Assembly (NCBI RefSeq): GCF_022346615.1
Contig: NZ_JAKRNS010000017.1
Coordinates: forward strand, 1 to 35,149
DNA from: Staphylococcus sp. ACRSN
Lineage (GTDB): Bacteria > Bacillota > Bacilli > Staphylococcales > Staphylococcaceae
DNA: 35,149 nt
Reading direction: 5' to 3'
Shown: positions 6,667 to 15,562 of the stretch, in pieces
Layout: each line of letters opens with the position of its first letter
Numbering within the stretch: position 1 is the first letter of the stretch
Program-made: the position numbers and the translations under genes
Notes under the pieces: model-generated
What the model was told of the DNA's origin: nothing
The model's input: the letters and a program-made list of their open reading frames with translations, nothing else
Databases searched by the model: none

Positions 6667-9339
6667 ATGAGACACGTCACATCAGAATTAACTAAATTTC
6701 CGTTTAAACATGTTGATGATAACCTTCTATTTACTTATAGTGGCGAGGTTTGGGCATTCTTTCGTGTTGCAGGTTTTTCATATGATTTAGAAAGTTATAC
6801 AACTAAAATGACAGCTTTTTATAATCAAATGGATTATCTATCTAAACAAGTTTTAGACCTACAATTTCTTGCAATTCCGAATCAATCAGACGCATCAGCG
6901 ATTATAGATGAACATATCAAGAGGTTAGAGTTTAAAAAGGCTAGCCAAAAATATGATTTATTTGAAAATGGCGTTCAAATGTTAAGCGCTTATAAAAAAG
7001 TTTTCAAACAAAAAAGCAAGACTAAAGAAAGTCGAACATATCAACTTATACTAGGTGTGCAGTTAAACCCTCAGAAAAATAAGTTCAAAAAAGGTAACAA
7101 AGGTAATCAAGCAATTAGTAACTTTAGAACATTTTTAAAGGGTTTAAGTTCAGGCGTAGATTATGCAGTAGGTTTTGACGGCAATATTTTAGACGAAACT
7201 GTACAGGCATACAAACAACAATCAAGATCAATTGAACGTAGTTTAAGTAAAGTGTTTTCAGCAGGAAAAACAGCCAACAACTTACAAAACCAAAACAGAC
7301 CCGTATCAGCAATGAAAGACTTTGAAGTTGCGTATATGGTTGAATCAAATTATTCAGCAACACCTACAGCAAGGGAAATACTGTTTAGAGACGATTTGCC
7401 GTATGCTGAAGAAATAACAGTAGATCATGAAGGCCAACAATTAAAAGCGTATAAGCCTAATAGAGAAAAATATCAATCGCTACAAAGTGGTTTAATACGT
7501 GAATATGATGAAAACACTTTAGTTATCAAAAAACGTATCAGTAGTAAGACAGAAACAATGTATGCACGTTGTATAGTAGCATCAAAGTTTGAAGATAAAA
7601 CAAGATTTCCTAATAAAGAATGGATTTATAAGTTGCAAAAACGTGTGAACTTCCCATTTACAATGTCTATGAGAACACATTACAAACCTAATGAAAAAAC
7701 TGTAAAAGAATTAAGTAATGTAGAGTTAGAAATTAGCGCAGAACAAGCAGAGGCAATAAAAGCAGGTCAAAAAATTGATAGACGAGTTCAAACTAATGAA
7801 GGTAAATTAGTTAGTGTTAAGGAAATGTTAGAAACTAACGGCTTACCATCATATCAATTTAGTGTAGTTTTCAAAATTAATGCAAAAGATATTGATACTT
7901 TAAACGCACGTACAGAACAACTAGAGACTGAGTTAAGAAAATTCCAAATTGAAGCTGTAGCGCCTTTAGGTGAACAACCTGCACTGTTCATGGAACAAAT
8001 GCCAGGAGGCAAACAATATTTACAAGACTATCAACATGATGCTGAACCTGGTTTCTTTGCAAGTGCCATGTTTGGAGCTACTAACTCTTTAGGTGATGAT
8101 AAAGGTTTTCCAATTGGAAGAACTACAGACGGTAAAATTGTTTATATTTTCCCTGAGTTATCAGCGAAAGGCTTTGATAATGGAGTAAATAAAAACATTG
8201 GTTTAGGAACAATGGTTGCAGGTCAAACGGGATTTGGTAAATCTGTACTTATGAACTATTTAAGCTGGTGGGGCGCTCTTACAGGTTCATTTGTGTTTGT
8301 GCTTGACCCTAAAGGTGACCGTAAAAATTGGGAAAATGGCTTGCCATATATACCAAAAGAAAACATTAGAGTTTGGACTTTAGGAAAATCAAGAAAAGAT
8401 GACGGTTCTCTTGATCCATTTAAAGTAAATGAAGATAGAGGCGAAGCAATAGATTCAGCATCAAATATATTTGAATATCTATTAAAAGCAGAATACGGAA
8501 CGCACAAATCAAATATTTTATCTGAGGCTATCATGCACGCATCTACCTTTGATGATCGTTGTATGGAATATGCAATTGAATTTATTGGCCATATGAAAGA
8601 ACAAGCAGATGAATCAGGTAGTATGATACCCGAAAAACATAATGCTTTAACAGAGTTATACGAGGCATTTATACAATTACAGACAAAAGATTTTACATCA
8701 CTGTTAATTGCTAAAAAAGGACAACATACAGAATCACTAAGCTTTGATAAACCAGTTCAGGTACTAATGCTAGAAAATATGAACTTACCTAAAAAAGAAA
8801 AATCACCGAAAGAATATACACAAGATGAACATATTGCAACAGCGATTATGCTTTCATTAGGTGGTTTCTTGAAAAAATTCATGATTACAGATTTTGGAGA
8901 AAAAATAAAACGTCATAAATTTGCGCTATTTGATGAAACTTCAGCACTTGAAGCTAACGCGAGTGGTTCGCAAATGTTAGATGATGTTGTAAGACAAGGG
9001 CGTTATTATAATATGTCTCTTTTAAAAGGTTCTCAAAATGCTACCGATCATGGTCGTGATGCACCTAATATGAGTATGAAATTTAGCTTTAGACAGCAAA
9101 CAACAGAAGAAGCTAAAACAATGTTACAAACATTAAACCTAGAAATTACTGATGAAAATATCGCGAAATTAAAATCATTACCACAAGGCACATGTTTATT
9201 CCAAGATATAAACGGTCGAACAGACCAATTAGTAGTTGATTTAATATTCCAAGAGTTATTTAACGCCTTCCAAACTGATACATCAAGTGAAGAAGAAAGA
9301 GACTTTGAGCGTGAACTCAGTAAGGCAGGTGCAAGATGA
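6667..9339 (+). CDS. VirB4-type conjugation ATPase (TcpF/ConE-like)
   Basis: This 890-residue protein is the energising ATPase of the mating channel. The N-terminal half (to about 480) is the VirB4 membrane-associated region. The C-terminal ATPase has Walker A GQTGFGKS at 519-526, a DPKGDRKNW stretch after it as in other VirB4/TrwB-type ATPases, and Walker B ALFDE ending D756-E757, followed by a DDVVRQGRYYNMSLL segment. Length is in the usual 800-900 range. Its stop overlaps the next start (ATGA, 9336-9339), implying translational coupling to the lipoprotein. Confidence 0.9.
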   Translation: MRHVTSELTKFPFKHVDDNLLFTYSGEVWAFFRVAGFSYDLESYTTKMTAFYNQMDYLSKQVLDLQFLAIPNQSDASAIIDEHIKRLEFKKASQKYDLFENGVQMLSAYKKVFKQKSKTKESRTYQLILGVQLNPQKNKFKKGNKGNQAISNFRTFLKGLSSGVDYAVGFDGNILDETVQAYKQQSRSIERSLSKVFSAGKTANNLQNQNRPVSAMKDFEVAYMVESNYSATPTAREILFRDDLPYAEEITVDHEGQQLKAYKPNREKYQSLQSGLIREYDENTLVIKKRISSKTETMYARCIVASKFEDKTRFPNKEWIYKLQKRVNFPFTMSMRTHYKPNEKTVKELSNVELEISAEQAEAIKAGQKIDRRVQTNEGKLVSVKEMLETNGLPSYQFSVVFKINAKDIDTLNARTEQLETELRKFQIEAVAPLGEQPALFMEQMPGGKQYLQDYQHDAEPGFFASAMFGATNSLGDDKGFPIGRTTDGKIVYIFPELSAKGFDNGVNKNIGLGTMVAGQTGFGKSVLMNYLSWWGALTGSFVFVLDPKGDRKNWENGLPYIPKENIRVWTLGKSRKDDGSLDPFKVNEDRGEAIDSASNIFEYLLKAEYGTHKSNILSEAIMHASTFDDRCMEYAIEFIGHMKEQADESGSMIPEKHNALTELYEAFIQLQTKDFTSLLIAKKGQHTESLSFDKPVQVLMLENMNLPKKEKSPKEYTQDEHIATAIMLSLGGFLKKFMITDFGEKIKRHKFALFDETSALEANASGSQMLDDVVRQGRYYNMSLLKGSQNATDHGRDAPNMSMKFSFRQQTTEEAKTMLQTLNLEITDENIAKLKSLPQGTCLFQDINGRTDQLVVDLIFQELFNAFQTDTSSEEERDFERELSKAGAR

Positions 9340-9920
9340 AGAAATTAAGTTTTTTACTAATTATAGCTTTAGCAGTTTTGTTGTCAGCATGTAATGCTGA
9401 TGACAAAACTAAAAAAAATGATGGTAATGAGTTATTGGAAGCGACAAAAAATAAAAAAGCTGATGAAGTAGCACAAAGAACCTTATCTAATATTTTAGAA
9501 CTAGATACAAGTAATTTGGCGAAAGATTTAGATGATGGGGCAGTTCAAACAGTATGCGAAAAGCATGGAATCAGTGAATCTGAAGGTTCTTGTAATCGTA
9601 AGACATTAGAAGAAAGCGAAACGTCTTTTGAACCTGATGGAGAATATAAAACTATTCTAGCTCAGTATGATGGTGATAGGGTTTCATATATTGCTACTCA
9701 TGATAATGACGATGAACAGATTACTGATGTTACTGATTTTCCAGGAATTGATGATTCTGATTTAACATTAGTTAAATTTGTTGTAGATAAAGTAGATGGA
9801 GAGTATAAAGTTACTCAAATGTATGAATGGTTTGAAACTTCAAAAGTTCAGAAAAAATTTGAAGATAAAAATAACGTATATGAACTTAAAGGTAAATATT
9901 CAGACCTATTCGGGGAGTGA
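9336..9920 (+). CDS. Conjugation-operon lipoprotein
   Basis: This 194-residue protein begins with a lipoprotein signal peptide, MKKLSFLLIIALAVLLSAC, with the lipobox LSAC and the acylated Cys at 19. The mature part is acidic and has one further Cys pair (in VCEKHG and SCNRKT) that could form a disulfide outside the cell. The C-terminal half reads like a small NTF2-like or cystatin-like fold, but I do not recognise a family. Its overlap with the VirB4 gene suggests an extracellular channel component or entry-exclusion factor. Confidence 0.75.
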   Translation: MKKLSFLLIIALAVLLSACNADDKTKKNDGNELLEATKNKKADEVAQRTLSNILELDTSNLAKDLDDGAVQTVCEKHGISESEGSCNRKTLEESETSFEPDGEYKTILAQYDGDRVSYIATHDNDDEQITDVTDFPGIDDSDLTLVKFVVDKVDGEYKVTQMYEWFETSKVQKKFEDKNNVYELKGKYSDLFGE

Positions 9921-9924
9921 GTAG

Positions 9925-12300
9925 ATGAATAAAGCGATAAAGTTAATATTGGTTGTAGCTTTGTTATTTGTTTGCTCAGTCAATAATAATAATAAAGCTT
10001 TAGCTGTAGATGATGAAAAACCTAATAATAATGGTTTGAAAGTTGAAAAACAGAAAATGGGTGTATATAAAGATGAAAACCCTAATTACGCAGTAGAAAC
10101 ATTGAATTATAAAGATATTAAAAATATAGAAGAAAAGAAAAAAGAAGAGGAAAAAGAGGCTAAGGAAAAAGGGATAAAAGATAAAATAGCAGGTGCTGTA
10201 GGTAGTGCTATTAATTTTGTTCCTAATACATTAGGTGATGTTAAAGACGATACAGGCAACGCAATTAAAGATCAAGGGTTGTTTGTAATGTCTAAAGTGT
10301 CAAATGGTTTAATGTCATGGACTGTTTTCATGACAGATTTGACACTTAATTTCTTTCACTTTGCTAACGATGCCGAAATTTTAAATTGGCTTATTGATGG
10401 TGTCGAAGGAAATATTCAAGATGTTGCAGGTATAGATAATTCAGGTATCAACGGAACGGGATTGTTTGGGCAGTTTATAGGCTTGATTACTGTATTCGTT
10501 CTATTCAGTGTAATCTATACAGCATTTTTAAAACGACAGCCAGTTGAGGCACTGAAAGGATTATTAACACCTATTATTTGTATGACATTAGCCATGTTAT
10601 TAATTTCTAATATGGGGACATATTTAAAAGGAGTTAATAATATAACAAATACAGCTATGAATGAAATAGTTACATTCGGTGCAGGGGTTCAAGGTGATAG
10701 TGATATTGAAACCACTGAAGATGTACTTCATAAGGCTATGGTTTATTCACCATATGTAAACATGATGTTTGGTACTGATGATAATTCTGTAGTATCACAA
10801 GATCGTGTTAAATCATTGATGACTGAAAATGACAAAGAAAAACGAAAAAAATTGCTGAAAGAAGAATATAAAAATGGTAATGATATGGTTCACCCTGATA
10901 GTGTTGCCACGCAAATATTATATGGGTTTATATCTGTCATATGTGGAAGTATTTTAGGCGTTGCTGTATTAATCATTTCAATGTTTTTCTTGATATTACA
11001 AATAATACTCATATTATGGGCTTTTGTTGCTCCATTTGCTTTGATGTGGGCTTGCTTACCAGGACAATTTTTAGTAGCTCAAAAGTTCATACAAAAACTA
11101 TTAACGCCATTTGTATACAAATTAGGGTTATCTCTATTAATCATGGTGTTAGGTGTAATTATAGGCCTTATTTCACAAATTGAAGTAATGGACGGCATAG
11201 TTGGTTATGGCCTTCAAATGGTATTGATTTTTGCTGTATTTATTACATTATTCTTAATTAGAAATAAAGTAATGTCTATATTTGTAGTAACTAAAGAAGG
11301 TAGATTATTAAATAATTTAATTCAATCGAATAATTTTGTACCTCAAACATTTGGGGGCGTGGCATCTAAAATGCCAGGCGCTTCAATGGTTGCTAGTACA
11401 GCAGGAGCTATAGGAGCTAGTCAACTGGGCAACTATTTAGCGAAAGCAGATGATAATACCATGTCTGAATATGGATCAGATAGTTCAGGTGGAGAGGCAA
11501 GACCTCAAATGTATCACATTAATGATTTTGCTGATTCAAGCAACGGTAATGATTCATCATTAAATGCAGGATCAGATTCAAGAAATCCACAATCATTAAC
11601 AGCTGTAGCAGGTTCAAATACTTCTAATGATAGTGGTAATGATTTTGACGATAAAGAAGATTCAAGCAATGGTCAGCTAGAAAGTATGAATGACTATACA
11701 GGCAGGAATAATGAGAGAACGAATGAAAGTTTAAATGATTATGATGATAATCAAGAAGATTCAAGCGAATTTAAACTTCGTGATATTGGAAGTTATGCGT
11801 CTAAAGATTCAGATAGTACAACAGAGCAAATAGCAAGTGCAACGAGCCAAGCAGGAGGAAGTAGAGACGCAGAGGGTCTGAGCACAAATGATTCTATAGG
11901 TGAATCTAGCAGTACGGCAGGAATGGCAGGAATGGCAAAACTAAGTGATTATGTATCAAATGATGATAATGATACAGAAAATCTAAGTCTTAAGGACAAA
12001 AAAGACATGATAGGGAACGATATTTCAAATGCTATGATCAAACAAACAACTGGTATGGATGGCCAAATGCTCAAAAATGCAGAGGGTGACCTTAACGAAA
12101 AATTTGCAAACGATCCAGTAAGAAAATTTGCTAGAAAACAAGCAGGCACAAACTGGGAAGATAGGGACGAAAGAGGAATAGAAATTGATGAAGATTCAGA
12201 AAAAATAACAGATGATTCTAAAACAATAGAACGATCTAATGATCATGAATATAACTCAGATGATAATAATTCACAGAGTGATTCACAAGATGAAGATTAG
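9925..12300 (+). CDS. VirB6/TcpH-like polytopic channel protein
   Basis: This 791-residue protein is the probable membrane pore subunit. A signal-like hydrophobic start (5-18) is followed by a charged region and at least six membrane segments between about residues 125 and 455, including a long pair around 340-375 (LGVAVLIISMFFLILQIILI). This arrangement matches TcpH/ConG/Orf15 proteins, the VirB6 equivalents. The C-terminal 300 residues are a disordered Ser/Asp/Asn-rich tail with repeated DSS and SND words, longer than needed for the pore. The AGTNWEDRD segment near 736 lies in this tail. Confidence 0.75.
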   Translation: MNKAIKLILVVALLFVCSVNNNNKALAVDDEKPNNNGLKVEKQKMGVYKDENPNYAVETLNYKDIKNIEEKKKEEEKEAKEKGIKDKIAGAVGSAINFVPNTLGDVKDDTGNAIKDQGLFVMSKVSNGLMSWTVFMTDLTLNFFHFANDAEILNWLIDGVEGNIQDVAGIDNSGINGTGLFGQFIGLITVFVLFSVIYTAFLKRQPVEALKGLLTPIICMTLAMLLISNMGTYLKGVNNITNTAMNEIVTFGAGVQGDSDIETTEDVLHKAMVYSPYVNMMFGTDDNSVVSQDRVKSLMTENDKEKRKKLLKEEYKNGNDMVHPDSVATQILYGFISVICGSILGVAVLIISMFFLILQIILILWAFVAPFALMWACLPGQFLVAQKFIQKLLTPFVYKLGLSLLIMVLGVIIGLISQIEVMDGIVGYGLQMVLIFAVFITLFLIRNKVMSIFVVTKEGRLLNNLIQSNNFVPQTFGGVASKMPGASMVASTAGAIGASQLGNYLAKADDNTMSEYGSDSSGGEARPQMYHINDFADSSNGNDSSLNAGSDSRNPQSLTAVAGSNTSNDSGNDFDDKEDSSNGQLESMNDYTGRNNERTNESLNDYDDNQEDSSEFKLRDIGSYASKDSDSTTEQIASATSQAGGSRDAEGLSTNDSIGESSSTAGMAGMAKLSDYVSNDDNDTENLSLKDKKDMIGNDISNAMIKQTTGMDGQMLKNAEGDLNEKFANDPVRKFARKQAGTNWEDRDERGIEIDEDSEKITDDSKTIERSNDHEYNSDDNNSQSDSQDED

Positions 12301-12327
12301 AAACAACTTATTGGAGGAGGGGCTAAC

Positions 12328-13362
12328 ATGAAATCTAACAAAAAAGGATTATTTACAGTAGGTGGATTAATGATTTTCGGTGTTGTCTCTCTTTTAATGG
12401 TTTTTATCATTATATTTATAATATTTTCAATGTTTGGTGTAGGCGTGTTTGAAAGTACAAAAGAAGAAGAAGGAAGCAAAGGGTCAGCATATTGTGAAGG
12501 TGGTTCAGTATCAAAAAGTAAGATAGATACAGTATTTGAACAAAACGCTAAAGGTGGAGGCCTTGAAGGTAAAGGTGATTACATTATTAAAAGTGCTAAA
12601 AAGCACAAAATTGACCCTCAAATATTTATGGCCATTATTATACATGAAACAGGTTATGGAAAATCGGAAGCTGTAAAAACACATAATAATGTTGCAGGTA
12701 TGATGGGATCAGGCGATTTATTTAAATTTGATAGTATAGAAGAAGGTATAGATGCAGCAGCTAAAAATCTATATGATTTGTATTTTAGTAAAGGTTTAAC
12801 AACTGTAGACAAAATACAAAAGAAATATGCTCCTATTGGTGCAGATAACGATCCCCAAGATTCAAATAGTAATTGGAAGCCAACTATTAACAAATTAATT
12901 AAAAACCTTAATGATGGAAAAGCTTCAAAAGCTAAATGTAAATCTGACGGTGGGAAATTTAAAGATAACGGCAAAGACTACAAAGGTAAAATACCTGGTT
13001 GGTCAAATTCTGATCCAGGTAAAAATAATCTTTATACAGCCGGTCAATGTACATGGTATGCATATGGTATACGTCAAAAAATGGGTAAACCTATATCAAC
13101 ATTTTGGCACGATGCGCATAAATGGAATGAACGTGCTAAAGCAGAAGGTTACAAAGTAGGTACTAAGCCGAAAAAAGGCGCTGCCTGGATAGCTGAGCAA
13201 GGCGCAGGAGGCCACTCAACTGTAACGGGTCATGTTGGTATTGTAATAGATGTTAAAAGTGATAATGAGTTTGTAGTTACTGAAATGAACGCAAACGGAG
13301 GACCTTATAAAGTGGATCAAAGAACTGTAAAAATGACTGATGGTTATAGCTTTATTTATTAG
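12328..13362 (+). CDS. Two-domain peptidoglycan hydrolase (lysozyme-like plus CHAP)
   Basis: This 344-residue protein should open the cell wall for the mating channel. A single membrane segment (about 10-40) anchors it. A glucosaminidase/lysozyme-like domain (about 70-200) has the motif IIHETGYGKS with probable catalytic Glu107, and HNNVAGM. A CHAP amidase/endopeptidase domain (about 230-344) has Cys241 in GQCTWY, His302 in GHVGIV and Glu319 in TEMN. The order muramidase-like then NlpC/P60 or CHAP is standard for TcpG/CwlT/TraG hydrolases of Gram-positive conjugation systems. Ribosome site GGAGGAGGGG precedes ATG 12328. Confidence 0.9.
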   Translation: MKSNKKGLFTVGGLMIFGVVSLLMVFIIIFIIFSMFGVGVFESTKEEEGSKGSAYCEGGSVSKSKIDTVFEQNAKGGGLEGKGDYIIKSAKKHKIDPQIFMAIIIHETGYGKSEAVKTHNNVAGMMGSGDLFKFDSIEEGIDAAAKNLYDLYFSKGLTTVDKIQKKYAPIGADNDPQDSNSNWKPTINKLIKNLNDGKASKAKCKSDGGKFKDNGKDYKGKIPGWSNSDPGKNNLYTAGQCTWYAYGIRQKMGKPISTFWHDAHKWNERAKAEGYKVGTKPKKGAAWIAEQGAGGHSTVTGHVGIVIDVKSDNEFVVTEMNANGGPYKVDQRTVKMTDGYSFIY

Positions 13363-13373
13363 GAGGTGTTTCA

Positions 13374-13994
13374 GTGAGTAAATTAACGAAAATATTAATA
13401 TTTATATTAGTTGTTATATTTGTTGCTTATTTAGGCGTTAATGTATATGGGCAATATCAATCTAATATAAAATATGATAAAACAGCAGAAGAATTTGAAC
13501 AGGAAAATAGAAAAAAAGGTAAGACTATTGATGATCTTAAAGCTGATCTTGCAGATAAAGAGAATTTAATCAACAGACAGAGTAAAGAATCAATGGATAA
13601 AGAAGAAAGACAAATACGAGAAACAACTGAAAAGTTTGTACGCCTCTTATTAGAGCAAAAACCTAAGACAAATTTTACTGATAAAAAAGATGATATGAAG
13701 CCATTAATCACTGAAAAATATTTTAAGTCATTATTTGGTGGTAAATCTGAAGCTAGATATAATTTGTACGGTGATTCAGAAGTAGAAAATATAAATGTGT
13801 ATATGGACGAGTTCAAGCCTGAAAATGATAAGTATACCGTATTTGTTGAATTTGAAGAAAAACAAACAGATATTGAAGATGGTAATAAAGAGGTTAAAAA
13901 ACAAGGTTCTGGTAAGGTAACATTAGAGCGTACAAAAAATAAATGGTTTGTAAGCAAATTTGAAAGATTCGCTTTAGACCCTACTAACTCTTAA
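13374..13994 (+). CDS. Membrane-anchored NTF2-like protein, end of transfer operon
   Basis: This 206-residue protein has a membrane segment near residues 6-25, a coiled-coil-prone charged region (35-90), and a C-terminal domain (about 95-200) with a FVRLLLEQ helix and a YTVFVEFEEK strand that resemble NTF2-like VirB8/TcpC folds. It may be a second, single-domain TcpC-type factor. The start is GTG 13374, chosen because AGGAGGTG (13361-13368) is perfectly placed. It is the last gene before the terminator at 13995. Confidence 0.65.
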   Translation: MSKLTKILIFILVVIFVAYLGVNVYGQYQSNIKYDKTAEEFEQENRKKGKTIDDLKADLADKENLINRQSKESMDKEERQIRETTEKFVRLLLEQKPKTNFTDKKDDMKPLITEKYFKSLFGGKSEARYNLYGDSEVENINVYMDEFKPENDKYTVFVEFEEKQTDIEDGNKEVKKQGSGKVTLERTKNKWFVSKFERFALDPTNS

Positions 13995-14024
13995 GGTAGC
14001 ATGTGTTCATGCTATCTTTTTTTA
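13995..14024 (+). terminator. Terminator of the conjugation operon
   Basis: GGTAGCATG and CATGCTATC pair around a TGTT loop, followed by seven T. The one non-Watson-Crick pair is G-U in the rightward RNA, which supports this orientation. Confidence 0.85.
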
Positions 14025-14038
14025 TATTTTATAAACAA

Positions 14039-14082
14039 ATTGGTTATAAATATTTTACATTTTGGTTGTTAGGTGATATATT
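14039..14082 (+). promoter_or_regulatory. Shared operator-promoter, copy 1
   Basis: TTTACA (14054-14059), 17 bp, TATATT (14077-14082). Two related boxes, ATTGGTTATAA (14039) and TTTGGTTGTTA (14061), lie exactly 22 bp apart, the second inside the promoter spacer. The same design recurs at 17515-17567 and 30677-30720, so one repressor probably controls all three. The XRE protein encoded at 30418 is the natural candidate. Confidence 0.7.
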
Positions 14083-14134
14083 ATATTTAACAGCAAGACA
14101 GACAACCTAAAAATTAAAAGAGGAGTGATAAATA

Positions 14135-14356
14135 ATGAAAGATGAAAAAGTGCAGTGTAGCGAATTTACAACACTCATTAACAGGGTTTTGTTAATGAAA
14201 AAGGAACATGACAATGTAGTTTATGTTTTTAAAGATGGTGCCTATATTGGAGAGATTGAACAGAAAGATTTAGCGCCTGAAGGAAATTTACTTAACGTAG
14301 CCAAACGAAAAATTAAGCAAGATGAATCTTATTTGTACAGATTGCAATACAGCTAA
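14135..14356 (+). CDS. Small plasmid protein, paralogue family A
   Basis: This 73-residue protein has no membrane segment. Its VYVFKDGAYIGEIEQKDL section, followed by VAKRKIKQDESYLYRL, aligns with the next gene's ISVYKDGYFIGLLDLLI and IAKRIKKDDTLLDEV, showing that the two are paralogues; the gene at 15256 is a more distant copy. I do not know the function. It is first in an operon behind the shared operator-promoter and is followed by a hairpin that recurs after its paralogue. Ribosome site AGAGGAGTG precedes ATG 14135. Confidence 0.7.
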   Translation: MKDEKVQCSEFTTLINRVLLMKKEHDNVVYVFKDGAYIGEIEQKDLAPEGNLLNVAKRKIKQDESYLYRLQYS

Positions 14357-14377
14357 TAAACAATGGAAAAATAAAGT

Positions 14378-14425
14378 GGTGGAATACTCGCAATGTTCCA
14401 CCTCCTAATTAAATTAAAGGAGTGG
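14378..14425 (+). promoter_or_regulatory. Leader hairpin that may mask the next ribosome site
   Basis: GGTGGAA (14378-14384) pairs with TTCCACC (14396-14402). The right arm can instead pair with the next gene's ribosome site: CCACCTCCT (14398-14406) with AGGAGTGG (14418-14425), one bulge. The two structures exclude each other, giving a simple translational switch. A near-identical hairpin follows at 14679. Confidence 0.5.
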
Positions 14426-14430
14426 TTAAA

Positions 14431-14661
14431 ATGGTTGGAGCAATACAATTAAAAAGTGTGAAGTTTAATGCATATGGTTCAGAATTTGTTTTAAAACTGT
14501 GTGAGACATGTTGGGGTGATGAAGGTATAAGCGTATATAAAGATGGTTATTTTATAGGATTATTAGATTTATTGATTGCAGATGCTAACGAAGAACCTTT
14601 AATTTCAATTGCTAAAAGAATAAAAAAAGACGACACACTTCTTGATGAAGTGTACGCCTAA
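14431..14661 (+). CDS. Small plasmid protein, paralogue family A
   Basis: This 76-residue protein is a paralogue of the 14135 product, sharing the YKDGYFIG core and the Lys-rich IAKRIKKDD end. It has two Cys residues (LCETCWG) that the other copies lack. The start ATG 14431 is preferred over an in-frame GTG at 14422, because the GTG lies inside the ribosome site AAAGGAGTGG. Both genes are followed by the same type of hairpin, so the whole gene-plus-hairpin unit was probably duplicated. Confidence 0.7.
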   Translation: MVGAIQLKSVKFNAYGSEFVLKLCETCWGDEGISVYKDGYFIGLLDLLIADANEEPLISIAKRIKKDDTLLDEVYA

Positions 14662-14678
14662 CAATGAAAAAATAAAAT

Positions 14679-14750
14679 GGTGGAATACTCGCAATATTCC
14701 ACCTCCATTATAACATTTTTAAATATTAGATTCGATTTAAAATAGGAGGT
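14679..14750 (+). promoter_or_regulatory. Duplicated leader hairpin with anti-ribosome-site arm
   Basis: GGTGGAATA (14679-14687) pairs perfectly with TATTCCACC (14695-14703) around the loop CTCGCAA, which is the same loop sequence as in the first copy. ACCTCC (14701-14706) could pair with GGAGGT (14745-14750), the ribosome site of the next gene. A leftward extended -10 (TGTTATAAT, about 14715-14707) is also present; its use is unclear. Confidence 0.4.
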
Positions 14751-14757
14751 TTTATAA

Positions 14758-15096
14758 ATGTTAATTTATCATAATGAAAAAGATCTTGAAGGTATTTTAA
14801 ATGCAATTAACGCTTATGAATTTCGAAACACTAAAAAGCCAACTAACAACATTAAAGAGGATTCGATAGTTAATCTTGCATCAGGTATTTTAGTTGTAGA
14901 TGATATGGTTCAATCTATATCTGTTGATTTAAAGCTATATGATTTAACGATTGTAAAAGAAACAACATGTAAGAAATATCGTAAATCTGAGATTATTATT
15001 TTTGAAAAAGTCACTGAACTGATAATGTTTCTATGTAAATCATATAAAGAACAATTGTTGAGTGATACGGATTTTAGGATTGGTCAATATGTATGA
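14758..15096 (+). CDS. Unknown 112-residue protein
   Basis: I do not recognise this protein. It starts MLIYHNEKDLEGILNAI and shows alternating strands and helices with no clear membrane span, and two Cys residues (ETTCKK and FLCKSY). Ribosome site AGGAGGT is ideally placed for ATG 14758. It is third in the small-gene operon, and the next small gene overlaps its end by 8 bases. Confidence 0.65.
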   Translation: MLIYHNEKDLEGILNAINAYEFRNTKKPTNNIKEDSIVNLASGILVVDDMVQSISVDLKLYDLTIVKETTCKKYRKSEIIIFEKVTELIMFLCKSYKEQLLSDTDFRIGQYV

Positions 15097-15244
15097 TAAA
15101 AATATAGAAGTTATAATTCAATGGTTACTTTTTATAAATCCTATAGCGTATGACGAAGATAAATTAAGGCAATTAAGTGTTGAAGAAATCGAAAAGCAAT
15201 TTGTGCTTGCTCGTGAAACCCAACGTCAATATGAGGAAGAATAG
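15089..15244 (+). CDS. Very small acidic protein overlapping its neighbour
   Basis: This 51-residue protein starts at ATG 15089 inside the end of the previous gene. A longer in-frame GTG start at 15062 would overlap more and has no ribosome site. The sequence reads as two helices: a hydrophobic one (VIIQWLLFINPIAY) and a Glu/Gln-rich one (LSVEEIEKQFVLARE). It resembles short BH0509-type proteins found on Gram-positive elements, but the match is weak. Translation is probably coupled to the upstream gene. Confidence 0.5.
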   Translation: MYDKNIEVIIQWLLFINPIAYDEDKLRQLSVEEIEKQFVLARETQRQYEEE

Positions 15245-15255
15245 GAGGCTAATTT

Positions 15256-15453
15256 ATGACTATGAAAGCATTCAAAGCACATGGTAATAAATATCAATTT
15301 GTATACCAACTTAACTTTTGGGGAGAAACAGAGCTGATTTTATTTGAAAATGGCGAAGAAGTAGGTTTGCTAAACGTCAATTACAGCGTAGAAGAAGGCG
15401 AAAGAATAGTTAAAAATAATGAAGAATTTAAAAAAAGTGATGCAATTATTTGA
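15256..15453 (+). CDS. Small plasmid protein, distant family A member
   Basis: This 65-residue protein shares the pattern of the 14135 and 14431 products: a strand, then ILFENGEEVGLLNV corresponding to VYKDGYFIGLLDL, then a charged helical end with GERIVKNNEEF. The function is unknown. Ribosome site AGGAGG (15243-15248) precedes ATG 15256. It closes the small-gene operon. Confidence 0.65.
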   Translation: MTMKAFKAHGNKYQFVYQLNFWGETELILFENGEEVGLLNVNYSVEEGERIVKNNEEFKKSDAII

Positions 15454-15484
15454 TGATGTGGCTATGCTTTAGGGTTATGATTAC

Positions 15485-15556
15485 AAAAAAAGAGCAATCA
15501 CAAAGTGATTGCTCAGTAGCGTTAACTGTAACAAAACCGTTAACACTAAAAAAGGT
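15485..15556 (-). ncRNA. Putative leftward small RNA, sRNA-2 (about 72 nt)
   Basis: A perfect 10-bp hairpin, GAGCAATCAC with GTGATTGCTC (15492-15514), has seven A on its left, so it terminates leftward transcription. An extended leftward -10 (TGTTATAAT, 15571-15563) places the start near 15556. The RNA 5' end is complementary to 15542-15555; the same 14-mer, AACACTAAAAAAGG, is at 17619-17632, just before the radC ribosome site. Its middle covers 15521-15537 (GTTAACTGTAACAAAAC), and that 17-mer recurs split by 6 bases at 20824-20846, across the start codon of the gene at 20831. It also runs antisense to the leader of the gene at 15593. Confidence 0.45.
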
Positions 15557-15562
15557 AATGTA

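Noticed and set aside
13457..13957. Long minus-strand open frame
   Set aside because: Shadow of the rightward gene at 13374; no start signal, and Ser/Phe-rich composition typical of antisense reading in AT-rich coding DNA.
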